Source of the DNA: Bradyrhizobium yuanmingense
Lineage (GTDB): Bacteria; Pseudomonadota; Alphaproteobacteria; Rhizobiales; Xanthobacteraceae
Direction of reading: 5' to 3'
Assembly: GCF_900094575.1 (NCBI RefSeq)
Contig: NZ_FMAE01000008.1
Coordinates: forward strand, 62,001-126,000
Length of the DNA stretch: 64,000 nt
In this document: one piece after another, positions 53,176 to 60,892 of the stretch
Numbering within the stretch: the first letter of the stretch is position 1
Layout of the letters: every line of letters begins with the position of its first letter
Program-made: the position numbers and the translations under genes
The notes under the pieces: model-generated
What the model saw: the letters and a program-made list of their open reading frames with translations, nothing else
Databases searched by the model: none
Told to the model about the DNA's origin: nothing

Positions 53176-54006
53176 CTAGCGCTTCATCAGCCCCAGCCGG
53201 CTCGCGCCGACATAGAGCGAGAGTACGGCCGCATTCGAGACGTTGAGGCTTTTGATCTCGCCGGGCATGTCGAGCCGCGCCACGACGCTGCAGGTCTCGC
53301 GCGTCAATTGCCGCAAGCCTTTGCCTTCGGCGCCGAGCACCAGCGCGAGCGGCTCGCGCAGTGTGACGTTCGAGAGGTCCTCGGTACCTTCGCTGTCGAG
53401 ACCGACGGTCTGGAAGCCGCGCTCGTTCAACGCCGTTAAGGCGCGGGCGAGATTTTGCACCGTGACGACAGGCACAAGCTCCAGCGCGCCGGAGGCGGCC
53501 TTGGCGAGCACGCCCGTCGCCTCGGGGCTGTGACGCGCGGTGGTCACGATCGCCTTCACCGCGAAGGCCGCTGCAGAGCGCAGAATGGCGCCGACATTGT
53601 GCGGATCGGTGATCTGGTCCAGCACCAGCACCATGCCTTCCTGCTTGAGCGTCTCGATGTCCGGCGAGGGCAGGGGATCGGCCTCGGCGAGCAGGCCCTG
53701 ATGCACGGCGTCGGGCGAGAGCAGGCGGTCGATCTCCTGGGGACGGACGATCTCGGGCGCGATGCGGGTCGCGATGTTTTCGTCCGCCAGCCGCCGCGCG
53801 GCGTTCTCGGTTAGCGTCAGCTTGCGGATCCGCCGCTGCGGGTTGGCGAGGGCCATGGTGACGGTGTGCCAGCCATAGAGAATGACGGGCCCGTCGGGGT
53901 GCGAATCGCGTTCGCGCCAAGCCGGCCGGCCGGTCGATTTCCCTGGTTTGTTGAAGGGCTTAGCCCCCCTGCGGGGGCCCCTCGGGGCGAATTTTTTGTC
54001 CTTCAT
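53176..54006 (-). CDS. rlmB: 23S rRNA 2'-O-ribose methyltransferase (TrmH/SpoU family)
   Basis: A 276-residue SPOUT enzyme. A basic N-terminal tail and a substrate-binding domain (ILYGWHTVTMALANP) precede the knot motifs: 1 LDQITDPHNVGAILRSA, 2 LVLGAEGKGLR, 3 SLNVSNAAVLSLY. It is most like RlmB, which methylates G2251 of 23S rRNA; other TrmH members are possible. It is next to tRNA-Tyr, an arrangement I recall from alphaproteobacteria. Confidence 0.88.
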   Translation of the reverse strand: MKDKKFAPRGPRRGAKPFNKPGKSTGRPAWRERDSHPDGPVILYGWHTVTMALANPQRRIRKLTLTENAARRLADENIATRIAPEIVRPQEIDRLLSPDAVHQGLLAEADPLPSPDIETLKQEGMVLVLDQITDPHNVGAILRSAAAFAVKAIVTTARHSPEATGVLAKAASGALELVPVVTVQNLARALTALNERGFQTVGLDSEGTEDLSNVTLREPLALVLGAEGKGLRQLTRETCSVVARLDMPGEIKSLNVSNAAVLSLYVGASRLGLMKR

Positions 54007-54213
54007 GGGCTCGCTTGTGTCACGGGGACCCCAATATGGCAATTTGAGTGGCTTCGAGGGCGATTTTAGCTGCTTGCCTCGGTTGACTTTGCCCCACCGC
54101 TTCGCCCATAAACGCGCCCGGTCGCGCCCCGATACGGGTTGCCGCGGCCTTCACGTTCCATGGCCGTCTTCGGTCCGCCGGCAAGGTCCGGCCCGATTGT
54201 GCTGCCGTCGAGC

Positions 54214-54299
54214 GGGGGAGTGTCCCGAGTGGCAAAGGGAGCTGACTGTAAATCAGCCGCCTCATGGCTTCGCAGGTTCGAGTCCTGCCTCCCCCACCA
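54214..54299 (+). tRNA. tRNA-Tyr(GUA)
   Basis: Class II cloverleaf with acceptor GGGGGAG/CUCCCCC, anticodon loop CUGUAAA (GUA), a long variable arm, T-arm GGUUCGAGUCC and encoded CCA. Confidence 0.96.
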
Positions 54300-54372
54300 G
54301 CCTTCGCTCGCTTCGCGAGCTACGGCTCGGCAAGCCAGCACAAGTGCTCGTGGCGCGAAGTGAGCGAAGGCT
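54299..54372. repeat. Inverted repeat abutting tRNA-Tyr
   Basis: 19-bp arms (agccttcgctc... 54299-54317; ...gagcgaaggct 54354-54372) differ at one base. It begins at the last base of the tRNA CCA. I recall similar elements next to tRNAs in Bradyrhizobium. Confidence 0.65.
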
Positions 54373-54422
54373 GTCACGCCGTAGCCCGCAGGGCGTAGGC
54401 GGACTGACTCATCTCGAGCCCG

Positions 54423-55454
54423 CTACCCCATCATCTCCCGCACCATCGGCACCACCTTCCGCCCGTAGAGCTCGATGCTGCGCATCAGCTTCTCGTGCGG
54501 CAAGGGCCCTGCCGAGTACTTCAACTGAAACCGCGAAATGCCGAGCGCCTTTGCGGTCTTCGCGATCTTTCGCGCCACCGTTTCCGGCGCGCCGACATAG
54601 AGCGAGCCGTGCTCGGCCTCATGGACGAACTCGTCGCGGCCCATCGGCGGCCAGCCGCGCTCCTTGCCGATGCGGTCGCGCATCGCCTTGTAGTCGGGCC
54701 AGAGCTCCTCGCGCGCCTGCGCGTCGGTCTCGGCGACGTAGCCCGGCGAATGCACGCCGATCGGCTGGGCCGGGCGACCGAACTCCCTGAAGGCCCGATG
54801 GTAGAGCTCGACATAGGGCGCAAAGCGCGCTGGATCGCCGCCGATGATCGCCAGCATCAAGGGCAGATCGTAATGCGCGGCGCGCACCACCGATTGCGGA
54901 CTGCCGCCGACGCCGATCCAGGTTTTCAGCTTGCCGTTCTCGACCGCCGGATAGACCAGCTGATCTTTCAGCGGCGGACGCAGCTTGCCTTGCCAGGTGA
55001 CCGGCTGCTGCGACAAGAGCGCAGCGAACAGATCGAGCTTCTCCTCGAACAGCTCCTCATATTTGCGCAGGTCGAAGCCGAACAGCGGGAAGGATTCGGT
55101 GAACGAGCCGCGGCCGAGGATCACCTCGGCGCGTCCGTTCGAGACCGCATCCAGCGTGGCAAAGCGCTGGAACACGCGGATGGGATCGTCCGAAGACAGC
55201 ACCGTCACGGCCGAGCCGAGATGGATGCGCCTGGTGCGCGATGCGATCGCCGCGAGCACGGTCTCCGGCGAGGAGATCGCGAAATCGGCGCGGTGATGCT
55301 CGCCGAGACCGATGAAATCGAGACCGAGCTCGTCCGCCAGCACCGCTTCGTCGACCACGTTGCGGATCACCTGCGCATGCGGAATCATGTCGCCGGACGC
55401 ATCTCTTGTGACGTCGCCAAAGGTATCCAGTCCGAATTCGAGCGGTGGGGTCAT
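54423..55454 (-). CDS. LLM class flavin-dependent oxidoreductase
   Basis: A 343-residue luciferase-like monooxygenase. It begins PPLEFGLDTFGDV and has LDFIGLGEHHRADFA, HLGSAVTVLSSDDPIRV and AEVILGRGSF typical of F420/FMN LLM TIM barrels. It uses reduced FMN; substrate unknown. No flavin reductase is adjacent. Confidence 0.9.
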   Translation of the reverse strand: MTPPLEFGLDTFGDVTRDASGDMIPHAQVIRNVVDEAVLADELGLDFIGLGEHHRADFAISSPETVLAAIASRTRRIHLGSAVTVLSSDDPIRVFQRFATLDAVSNGRAEVILGRGSFTESFPLFGFDLRKYEELFEEKLDLFAALLSQQPVTWQGKLRPPLKDQLVYPAVENGKLKTWIGVGGSPQSVVRAAHYDLPLMLAIIGGDPARFAPYVELYHRAFREFGRPAQPIGVHSPGYVAETDAQAREELWPDYKAMRDRIGKERGWPPMGRDEFVHEAEHGSLYVGAPETVARKIAKTAKALGISRFQLKYSAGPLPHEKLMRSIELYGRKVVPMVREMMG

Positions 55455-55549
55455 CGATCAGGTCTCTGTGGGAGGATCGGCCACATCTAAGGGGCCGCAG
55501 CCCGGTCACAAGCGCACGTGCGGAAATGCTCGGTTTCCGTTTGTGGATC

Positions 55550-56530
55550 TTATCGCCCGATGCGCACCACCATCTTGCCGAGCGCAGCGCGCGTCTGCAT
55601 CGTCTTGAATGCCGCGCGGAAATCCTCGAAGGCGAAGACTTGGCCGACCACGGGCTTCAACTGGCCATCGGCAAGCCAGTCCGTCAATTGTGACATCAGG
55701 CGCTTCTGCACATCGGGCTCGCGCGTTGGAATCTGCGCAAGATCGACACCGAGTAAGGCGCCGCCTTTCAGCAGCGGCAGATTGAACGGCAGCGCGGGAA
55801 TGGCGCCGGCGGCAAAGCCGACCACGAGATGGCGTCCGCGCCAGGCGATGGATCGAAATGCCTGCACCGAGATTTCGCCGCCAACGGGATCGAAGATCAC
55901 GTCCGCGCCACGTCCTGCCGTCAACTCCTTGAGCGTGTCGCGCCAGCCGGCCTGCGTATAGTCGATCACCGCATCGGCGCCATGCGCCTGCGCAAACTCG
56001 CGCTTCTCTGGTGTTGATGCAGCCGCGATGACGCGAGCGCCGAGCAGCTTTCCAATCTGGACGGCCGCAATCCCAGTGCCGCCGGCGGCACCCAGCACGA
56101 GAAGCTGCTCGCCTGCGGCCAGCGAAGCGCGCGCGCCCAGCGCATAAAGGGCCGTCAGGTAATTGGCGCGAAACGAGGCGGCGACCTCGGCTGCGACGCC
56201 ATCCGGCAGGGGATGGACCGCTTCAGGCCTAACGACGATCTCTTCGGCCAGTGCGCCCGATCGCGTCATGCCCATCACGCGCATGCCGGGTTGGTAACCG
56301 CCCGGTGCGCCGGGCGCGTCCGTCACCACCCCCGCGAACTCCGTCCCGGGAATGAAGGGCAGGGGGTCCTTGGTCTGGTAGCGTCCCTCGATCTTCAGCC
56401 CGTCGACGAAGCCAATCCCGGCAGCTTCCACCCGGATGCGCAGCTGTACCGCCTCCATGGACGGAGGCGGTACGTCCTTCAGCTCGATCTGATCGATGGG
56501 GGCGTATTGCTCGACGACAACGGCTTTCAT
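55550..56530 (-). CDS. NADPH:quinone oxidoreductase-like zinc-binding dehydrogenase family protein
   Basis: A 326-residue MDR protein without zinc-ligand cysteines, so it is the quinone-reductase type. Motifs are PFIPGTEFAGVV and the NADPH Rossmann GAAGGTGIAAVQIGKLLGA. It reduces quinones or enones with NADPH. Confidence 0.9.
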   Translation of the reverse strand: MKAVVVEQYAPIDQIELKDVPPPSMEAVQLRIRVEAAGIGFVDGLKIEGRYQTKDPLPFIPGTEFAGVVTDAPGAPGGYQPGMRVMGMTRSGALAEEIVVRPEAVHPLPDGVAAEVAASFRANYLTALYALGARASLAAGEQLLVLGAAGGTGIAAVQIGKLLGARVIAAASTPEKREFAQAHGADAVIDYTQAGWRDTLKELTAGRGADVIFDPVGGEISVQAFRSIAWRGRHLVVGFAAGAIPALPFNLPLLKGGALLGVDLAQIPTREPDVQKRLMSQLTDWLADGQLKPVVGQVFAFEDFRAAFKTMQTRAALGKMVVRIGR

Positions 56531-56586
56531 GTCGGACCTCTGTTGTTCCAGTTATCCTGACAGGTCTCGACACTAGCCTCTTGTGT

Positions 56587-58644
56587 CTACCGCCACATCC
56601 CCCGCATCCGCGCCCCGATGTCGATCTTCGGCCCCTGCGCCGCGGTGCGCGCAGCACCGCTTGCTGCCTTCGGCCAGGCGGTGCGCTCGAACAGGTAGAC
56701 CAATTGCTCCGGGATGAACCGGGTGCGCGAGGCGTAGACGTGGCGGTCGCCCCTGGCGGCCTGACCGTGCACGAAGAAGCGCTGCGGCACGACGAGATGC
56801 AGATCGTCCTTGGCGCGCGTCATCGCGACATAGAGCAGGCGGCGCTCCTCCTCGATCTCGGCGCTGGTGCCGGCGCCGAGATCGGACGGCATGCAGCCGT
56901 CGACGACGTTGAGCACGAACACCGATTTCCACTCCTGGCCCTTGGCGGAGTGGATGGTGGAGAGGATCAGGTAGTCCTCGTCGCGCAGGGGTGGCCCTGA
57001 TTTGTCGCTGGTCGCATCCGGCGGATCGAGCGTGAGCTCGGTCAGGAATTTCTCGCGAGAGGCATAGCCGCTCGCGATCTGCTCGAGCTGCATCAGATCG
57101 GCGCGGCGCGTCTCGGCATCCTCGTGCATGCGATCGAGATGCGGCTCGTACCAGAGCCGCACCCGTTCGAGGTCGACGGGCCATTCCGAATAGCGCAGGT
57201 TTTCGACCGTGCGGACGAAACAGGTCCAGTCCTCGCCGGTGCGCGCCGGCCCCGGCAGCCGGCCGAGCGCGGCAAGCGGGTCGGTGCTCTCCGCCATCTG
57301 GTCGAGCACGCGCTGTGCGGTCGCAGGCCCGATGCCCGGCAGCAGGTGCAGGATGCGAAAGCCGGCGACGCGGTCGCGCGGATTTTCGGCGAAGCGCAAC
57401 AGGGCCAGCACGTCCTTGACATGGGCGGCATCGAGGAATTTCAGCCCGCCGAACTTGACGAAGGGGATGTTGCGGCGGGTCAGCTCGATCTCCAGCGGAC
57501 CCGAATGCGAGGAGGTGCGGAACAGCACCGCCTGGTGCTTGAGCAGCGCGCCTTGCTCGCGGTTCGCCAGCACCGCCTCGACGATGTAGCGCGCCTGGTC
57601 GGCCTCGTCGTGCACGGTGACGAGCTGCGGCTTCTGACCTGAGGTGCGGTCGGTCCAGAGGTTCTTGGTGAAGCGCTCGCGGGCGAGGCCGATCACGCCG
57701 TTCGCCGCCGACAGCACCGCCTGCGTCGAGCGGTAATTGCGGTCGAGCGTGATCATCTCCGCGCGCGGCGAGAAGCTCTGCGGAAAGTCCAGGATGTTGC
57801 GCACGGTGGCGGCGCGAAACGAATAGATCGACTGCGCGTCGTCGCCGACCACGGTGAGGCCGCGGCCGTCGGGCTTGAGCGCCAAGAGGATCGAGGATTG
57901 CAGACGGTTGGTGTCCTGATATTCGTCGACCAGCACGTGGTCGAAGCGGCCGCCGATTTCTTCGGCGATCAGCGCATCGCTCATCATCTGCGACCAGTAC
58001 AGCAGCAGATCGTCGTAATCGAGCACGTGCTGGGCCTGCTTGGCCTCGACATAGGCGGCGAACAGACCCTTCAGCTCGGCGGCCCAGCCCGCGCACCAGG
58101 GAAAATGCTGGGCGAGCACCTTCTCGATCTCCATCTCGGCATTGACGCAGCGGGAATAGATCGACAGGCAGGTGCCCTTGGCCGGAAAGCGGCTCTCGGT
58201 CTTCGACAGGCCGCGCTCGTGCCGGACCAGGTTCATCAGGTCGGCAGAATCCTCGCGGTCATGGATGGTGAAGGCGGGATCGACGCCGATCCGCTCGGCA
58301 TATTCGCGCAGGAGCCGCGCGCCGATGCCGTGGAAGGTGCCGGCCCAGGTCAGCGCATCGCGCATGATTGCGGCGTTGTTCTCGCCGAGCACCTTGCGCG
58401 CGATGCGCTCGACCCTTCCGGCCATCTCCGCCGCCGCGCGTCGGGAGAACGTCATCAGCAGGATGCGGCGGGGATCGGCGCCTGCGACGATCAGATGCGC
58501 GACGCGGTGGGCGAGCGTGTTGGTCTTGCCGGAGCCGGCACCGGCGATGACGAGCAGGGGACCGCCCACGATGGCCCCTTCGGCCACGCCATGCTCGACG
58601 GCGCGGCGCTGCTCCGCATTGAGCGTGTCCAGATATGTCGCCAC
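56587..58644 (-). CDS. UvrD/Rep-type superfamily I DNA helicase
   Basis: About 685 residues from a GTG start (VATYLDTLNAEQRRAV). Helicase motifs: I AGAGSGKTNT, Ia TFSRRAAAEM, II VLVDEYQDTN, III GDDAQSIYSFR, IV LDRNYRST, V STIHSAKGQEW, VI LYVAMTRAKDDL. An HhH-like segment (LLPGIGPATAQRVLDQ) lies near residue 435. It is shorter than UvrD and has a distinct C-terminus. It probably unwinds DNA 3'-5' in repair. A TTG 51 bp upstream is a less likely start. Confidence 0.93.
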   Translation of the reverse strand: MATYLDTLNAEQRRAVEHGVAEGAIVGGPLLVIAGAGSGKTNTLAHRVAHLIVAGADPRRILLMTFSRRAAAEMAGRVERIARKVLGENNAAIMRDALTWAGTFHGIGARLLREYAERIGVDPAFTIHDREDSADLMNLVRHERGLSKTESRFPAKGTCLSIYSRCVNAEMEIEKVLAQHFPWCAGWAAELKGLFAAYVEAKQAQHVLDYDDLLLYWSQMMSDALIAEEIGGRFDHVLVDEYQDTNRLQSSILLALKPDGRGLTVVGDDAQSIYSFRAATVRNILDFPQSFSPRAEMITLDRNYRSTQAVLSAANGVIGLARERFTKNLWTDRTSGQKPQLVTVHDEADQARYIVEAVLANREQGALLKHQAVLFRTSSHSGPLEIELTRRNIPFVKFGGLKFLDAAHVKDVLALLRFAENPRDRVAGFRILHLLPGIGPATAQRVLDQMAESTDPLAALGRLPGPARTGEDWTCFVRTVENLRYSEWPVDLERVRLWYEPHLDRMHEDAETRRADLMQLEQIASGYASREKFLTELTLDPPDATSDKSGPPLRDEDYLILSTIHSAKGQEWKSVFVLNVVDGCMPSDLGAGTSAEIEEERRLLYVAMTRAKDDLHLVVPQRFFVHGQAARGDRHVYASRTRFIPEQLVYLFERTAWPKAASGAARTAAQGPKIDIGARMRGMWR

Positions 58645-58765
58645 GAATCGCCCCGGTGAAAGGATGAGACTCGGCGATCCCGGCGCGAATCGCAATGCGG
58701 CTGGACGGAACTGGAATTAGGATTTAGGGGAAGACAGCCCTTTGGTTCCAGCACCCCATGGCGAG

Positions 58766-59359
58766 ATGACCGAGCTCAAACCCGAACAATTCGAGATGCG
58801 GCGGCTGGAGTCGCTCAGCAATACCATTTTCGGCGTCGCCATGACGCTGCTGGCTTACGATTTGCCGAAGGCGGCAGTGTTCAGTGGCGCGCCCGACTGG
58901 AACGATCTCGCCCGGGTGTATTCCGGCAAGCTTGCCGGCTTCGCGCTCAGCTTCATCATCGCCGGGGTGTTCTGGATCAGCCATCACCGCCGGCTGGCAC
59001 GTCAGCCCGTCGGCAGCCGCGGCATGGTGGTCCTCAACCTTTTCTTCCTGCTCTCGATCGTGCTGCTGCCGGTCACCAATGGGCTCTACACCAACTACGC
59101 CATGAGCAGCGCGGTGGCGGTGCTCTACGGCCTGCACCTGACCACGATCGGCGGCCTCAATGCCTTGCTGTGGTGGACCATCCTGCGCGGCTGGGGCCGC
59201 GAGATCATGGCTTCGCTGTTTCCGGTCGCCGTGTTCATCCCGGGCACCATCGTTGCGGCGTTTGCGCCGCATATCGCGCCCTACATCTGGTGTTTTGCCT
59301 TTGGCGGCCTCCTGATCCAGCGCTTCTATGTCGCGCCGAACCCATCGGCCGGCACGTAA
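58766..59359 (+). CDS. TMEM175-like (DUF1211) membrane protein
   Basis: A 197-residue protein with about six hydrophobic segments. It opens MTELKPEQFEMRRLESLSNTIFG, resembling the RxxxFSD motif region of bacterial TMEM175 potassium channels, but with LSN in place of FSD. ISHHRRLARQP and LPVTNGLYTNY fit the family. Potassium conduction is uncertain. The 3' end overlaps the YCII gene by 34 bp (convergent). Confidence 0.78.
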   Translation: MTELKPEQFEMRRLESLSNTIFGVAMTLLAYDLPKAAVFSGAPDWNDLARVYSGKLAGFALSFIIAGVFWISHHRRLARQPVGSRGMVVLNLFFLLSIVLLPVTNGLYTNYAMSSAVAVLYGLHLTTIGGLNALLWWTILRGWGREIMASLFPVAVFIPGTIVAAFAPHIAPYIWCFAFGGLLIQRFYVAPNPSAGT

Positions 59360-59700
59360 AGCTTGACCGGGCGGATCTCGTACACCGCCGTCGGATTGAC
59401 CGCGCGCAGCTTCCGCGCCGCTTCGATCGCCTCCTCCTCGGTGGCGCATTGCATCAAGTGGAAGCCGAGAAGCTGCTCCTTGGTCTCGGCAAACGGCCCG
59501 TCCAGCACCATTCCCGCGCCGGGACCCCGCAAGGTGCGGGCCTTGCGGGTCTCATCCAGCCGGGCCGCCGGACCAAACTGCCCGCTGGCCCGCAGCGGCG
59601 CCTGAACCTCGATGACCTTGGCGACGACCGCGGCATCCTGCTCCGGTGTCCAGGACAGGACCTCGTCTTCCACGTGATAGGCCAGGATGGCGTACAGCAT
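59326..59700 (-). CDS. YCII (DGPF) family protein
   Basis: A 124-residue ferredoxin-like-fold protein. It opens MLYAILAYHVEDEV and has the signature DGPFAETKEQLLGFHL. YCII proteins often pair with ECF sigma factors, but none is adjacent. The ATG at 59700 is chosen by family start. Function unknown; possibly an enzyme by its conserved His/Asp pair. Confidence 0.9.
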   Translation of the reverse strand: MLYAILAYHVEDEVLSWTPEQDAAVVAKVIEVQAPLRASGQFGPAARLDETRKARTLRGPGAGMVLDGPFAETKEQLLGFHLMQCATEEEAIEAARKLRAVNPTAVYEIRPVKLYVPADGFGAT

Positions 59701-59911
59701 CGTCACCTCGTTCTTTTCTGCTTTTGTTTCTGCGCAAGTCCTGAGGACGTGGCACGGCGGCCCGTGCCGACACTTCCGAAGCAAAATATTGCGTGGCCCG
59801 CAAGCGGCGAAACCGTCCTGAAACCCGATTGCGTCCTTGCCCATGTGAACGCCGCCGGAACTGGTCGCGACTGATGGACCATAAACAACAAGTTCTTTGC
59901 TGGAGGCGGCA

Positions 59912-60097
59912 ATGTCGGGTCATACCATCAAGATCATCTGCGACGCGCGGCGGGCAGGGCAGTCGGAGCCGGCCGATCTGCACGACCAGGCCGGCCATCA
60001 CCGCTATTACGGCAGCTCGGCTGAGAACGGCGGCGAGCGGATCGTCGAAAGCCGGCGCGGCAAACGGCGGCGCGTGTTCAACATCTTCGGGTTCTGA
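59912..60097 (+). CDS. 61-residue basic hypothetical protein
   Basis: The protein begins MSGHTIKIICDARRAGQSEP and ends in a basic stretch (ESRRGKRRRVFNIFGF). The ATG at 59912 follows a strong SD (ggaggcggca). Function unknown. Confidence 0.65.
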   Translation: MSGHTIKIICDARRAGQSEPADLHDQAGHHRYYGSSAENGGERIVESRRGKRRRVFNIFGF

Positions 60098-60124
60098 AGC
60101 CTTGCGGCGAGGCCGGCGTTCGAA

Positions 60125-60386
60125 ATGGACGTCCTGCAGATATCGATCGCGGCGATGCCGTTCCTGCTCGCGCTGATGAGCCGGACCTCCAAGGCCATCG
60201 TCCCGTGCCTTCTGACCAGAGGTTATGTTTGAGCATGATCTTTTCGGAAAACCGCTACACACTTTTCTGGATCATGCTCTGGTCACGGTGCTGCTCGGCG
60301 AGGAGCCGCACCGCGCGGTCGTGGCCTGGTGCGTCGGCATGCTGATCGCCGCCGTCGCGCTGCGCGAGCGGCTTCGCGCCGGCTGA
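60125..60386 (+). pseudogene. Small membrane protein gene split by a palindromic repeat
   Basis: The first half (60125-60232) encodes MDVLQISIAAMPFLLALMSR and further, ending at a TGA just outside the repeat. After the repeat (60213-60285) another frame continues with coding-like sequence VTVLLGEEPHRAVVAW to TGA at 60384. Joined without the repeat they make a two-helix protein of about 63 residues. The insertion adds a frame shift and a stop. Interpretation is inferred from composition only. Confidence 0.5.
60213..60285. repeat. Palindromic dispersed repeat, family R3
   Basis: Outer inverted ends tgaccagag/ctctggtca and inner gagcatgatc/gatcatgctc enclose ttttcggaaaaccgc. I recall near-identical elements scattered through Bradyrhizobium genomes. 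Confidence 0.75.
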
Positions 60387-60397
60387 CGCAGCATTCG

Positions 60398-60634
60398 TCA
60401 TTGCCCGCTCAAGACCTGCTTGACCAGGGCCTCGCGTAGCGAGCCCAGCTCGCCGCTCGCCTGCATCCGAGCGATGACCTTGCCGACCTCAGGCACCAGA
60501 TCGCGATGACGTTCATACAGGTAGTGGTTGCAGGCGATGCGCGCCAGCCGGATCGTGTCCTGCGCCAACGCAGGGTCAGTGGCGAGCAGCGACAGGCAGG
60601 CGACGGCTAGCCGCCAAAGTTGGCGCCTGCACAC
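60398..60634 (-). pseudogene. Possible internally deleted solute-binding protein remnant
   Basis: The 78 codons hold a signal peptide (LAVACLSLLATDPALA), a short DTIRLAR strand, then ACNHYLYERHRDLVPEVGKVI. The latter resembles the C-terminal helix of SBP_3-type periplasmic binding proteins. Those proteins are about 250 residues; the middle ~200 would be missing in frame. It could instead be a genuine small secreted protein. Confidence 0.45.
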
Positions 60635-60892
60635 CCGGTCGCAACGATCATTGCGCGCTCGTCCCGCGAGCCATACCGGACTTTCACCGATGACATTTTA
60701 GCACGAGCAGTGATAATTTGCCCAGCAGTGCCGCTGCGGGGGCGGAAGACGTGACTTGCCGACTTCGAGCTCGCGGGCCGACGGGACGTCGCTTGCATCG
60801 GGTGACGAGACGGGCGCGTCTCAGCCCATGGATTGCTCGAGACTGCAACCGCTCGACCGCAGCAGCGAGCCGCCATTTCGGGAACATGGTGC

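Noticed and set aside
53172..53183. Palindrome AGCGCTAGCGCT at the rlmB stop codon
   Set aside because: It lies in and next to coding sequence and is short; chance in GC-rich DNA is likely.
54214..54372. tRNA-Tyr as a genomic-island attachment site
   Set aside because: No integrase gene and no second copy of the tRNA 3' end is seen in the window; the adjacent inverted repeat looks like a dispersed element.
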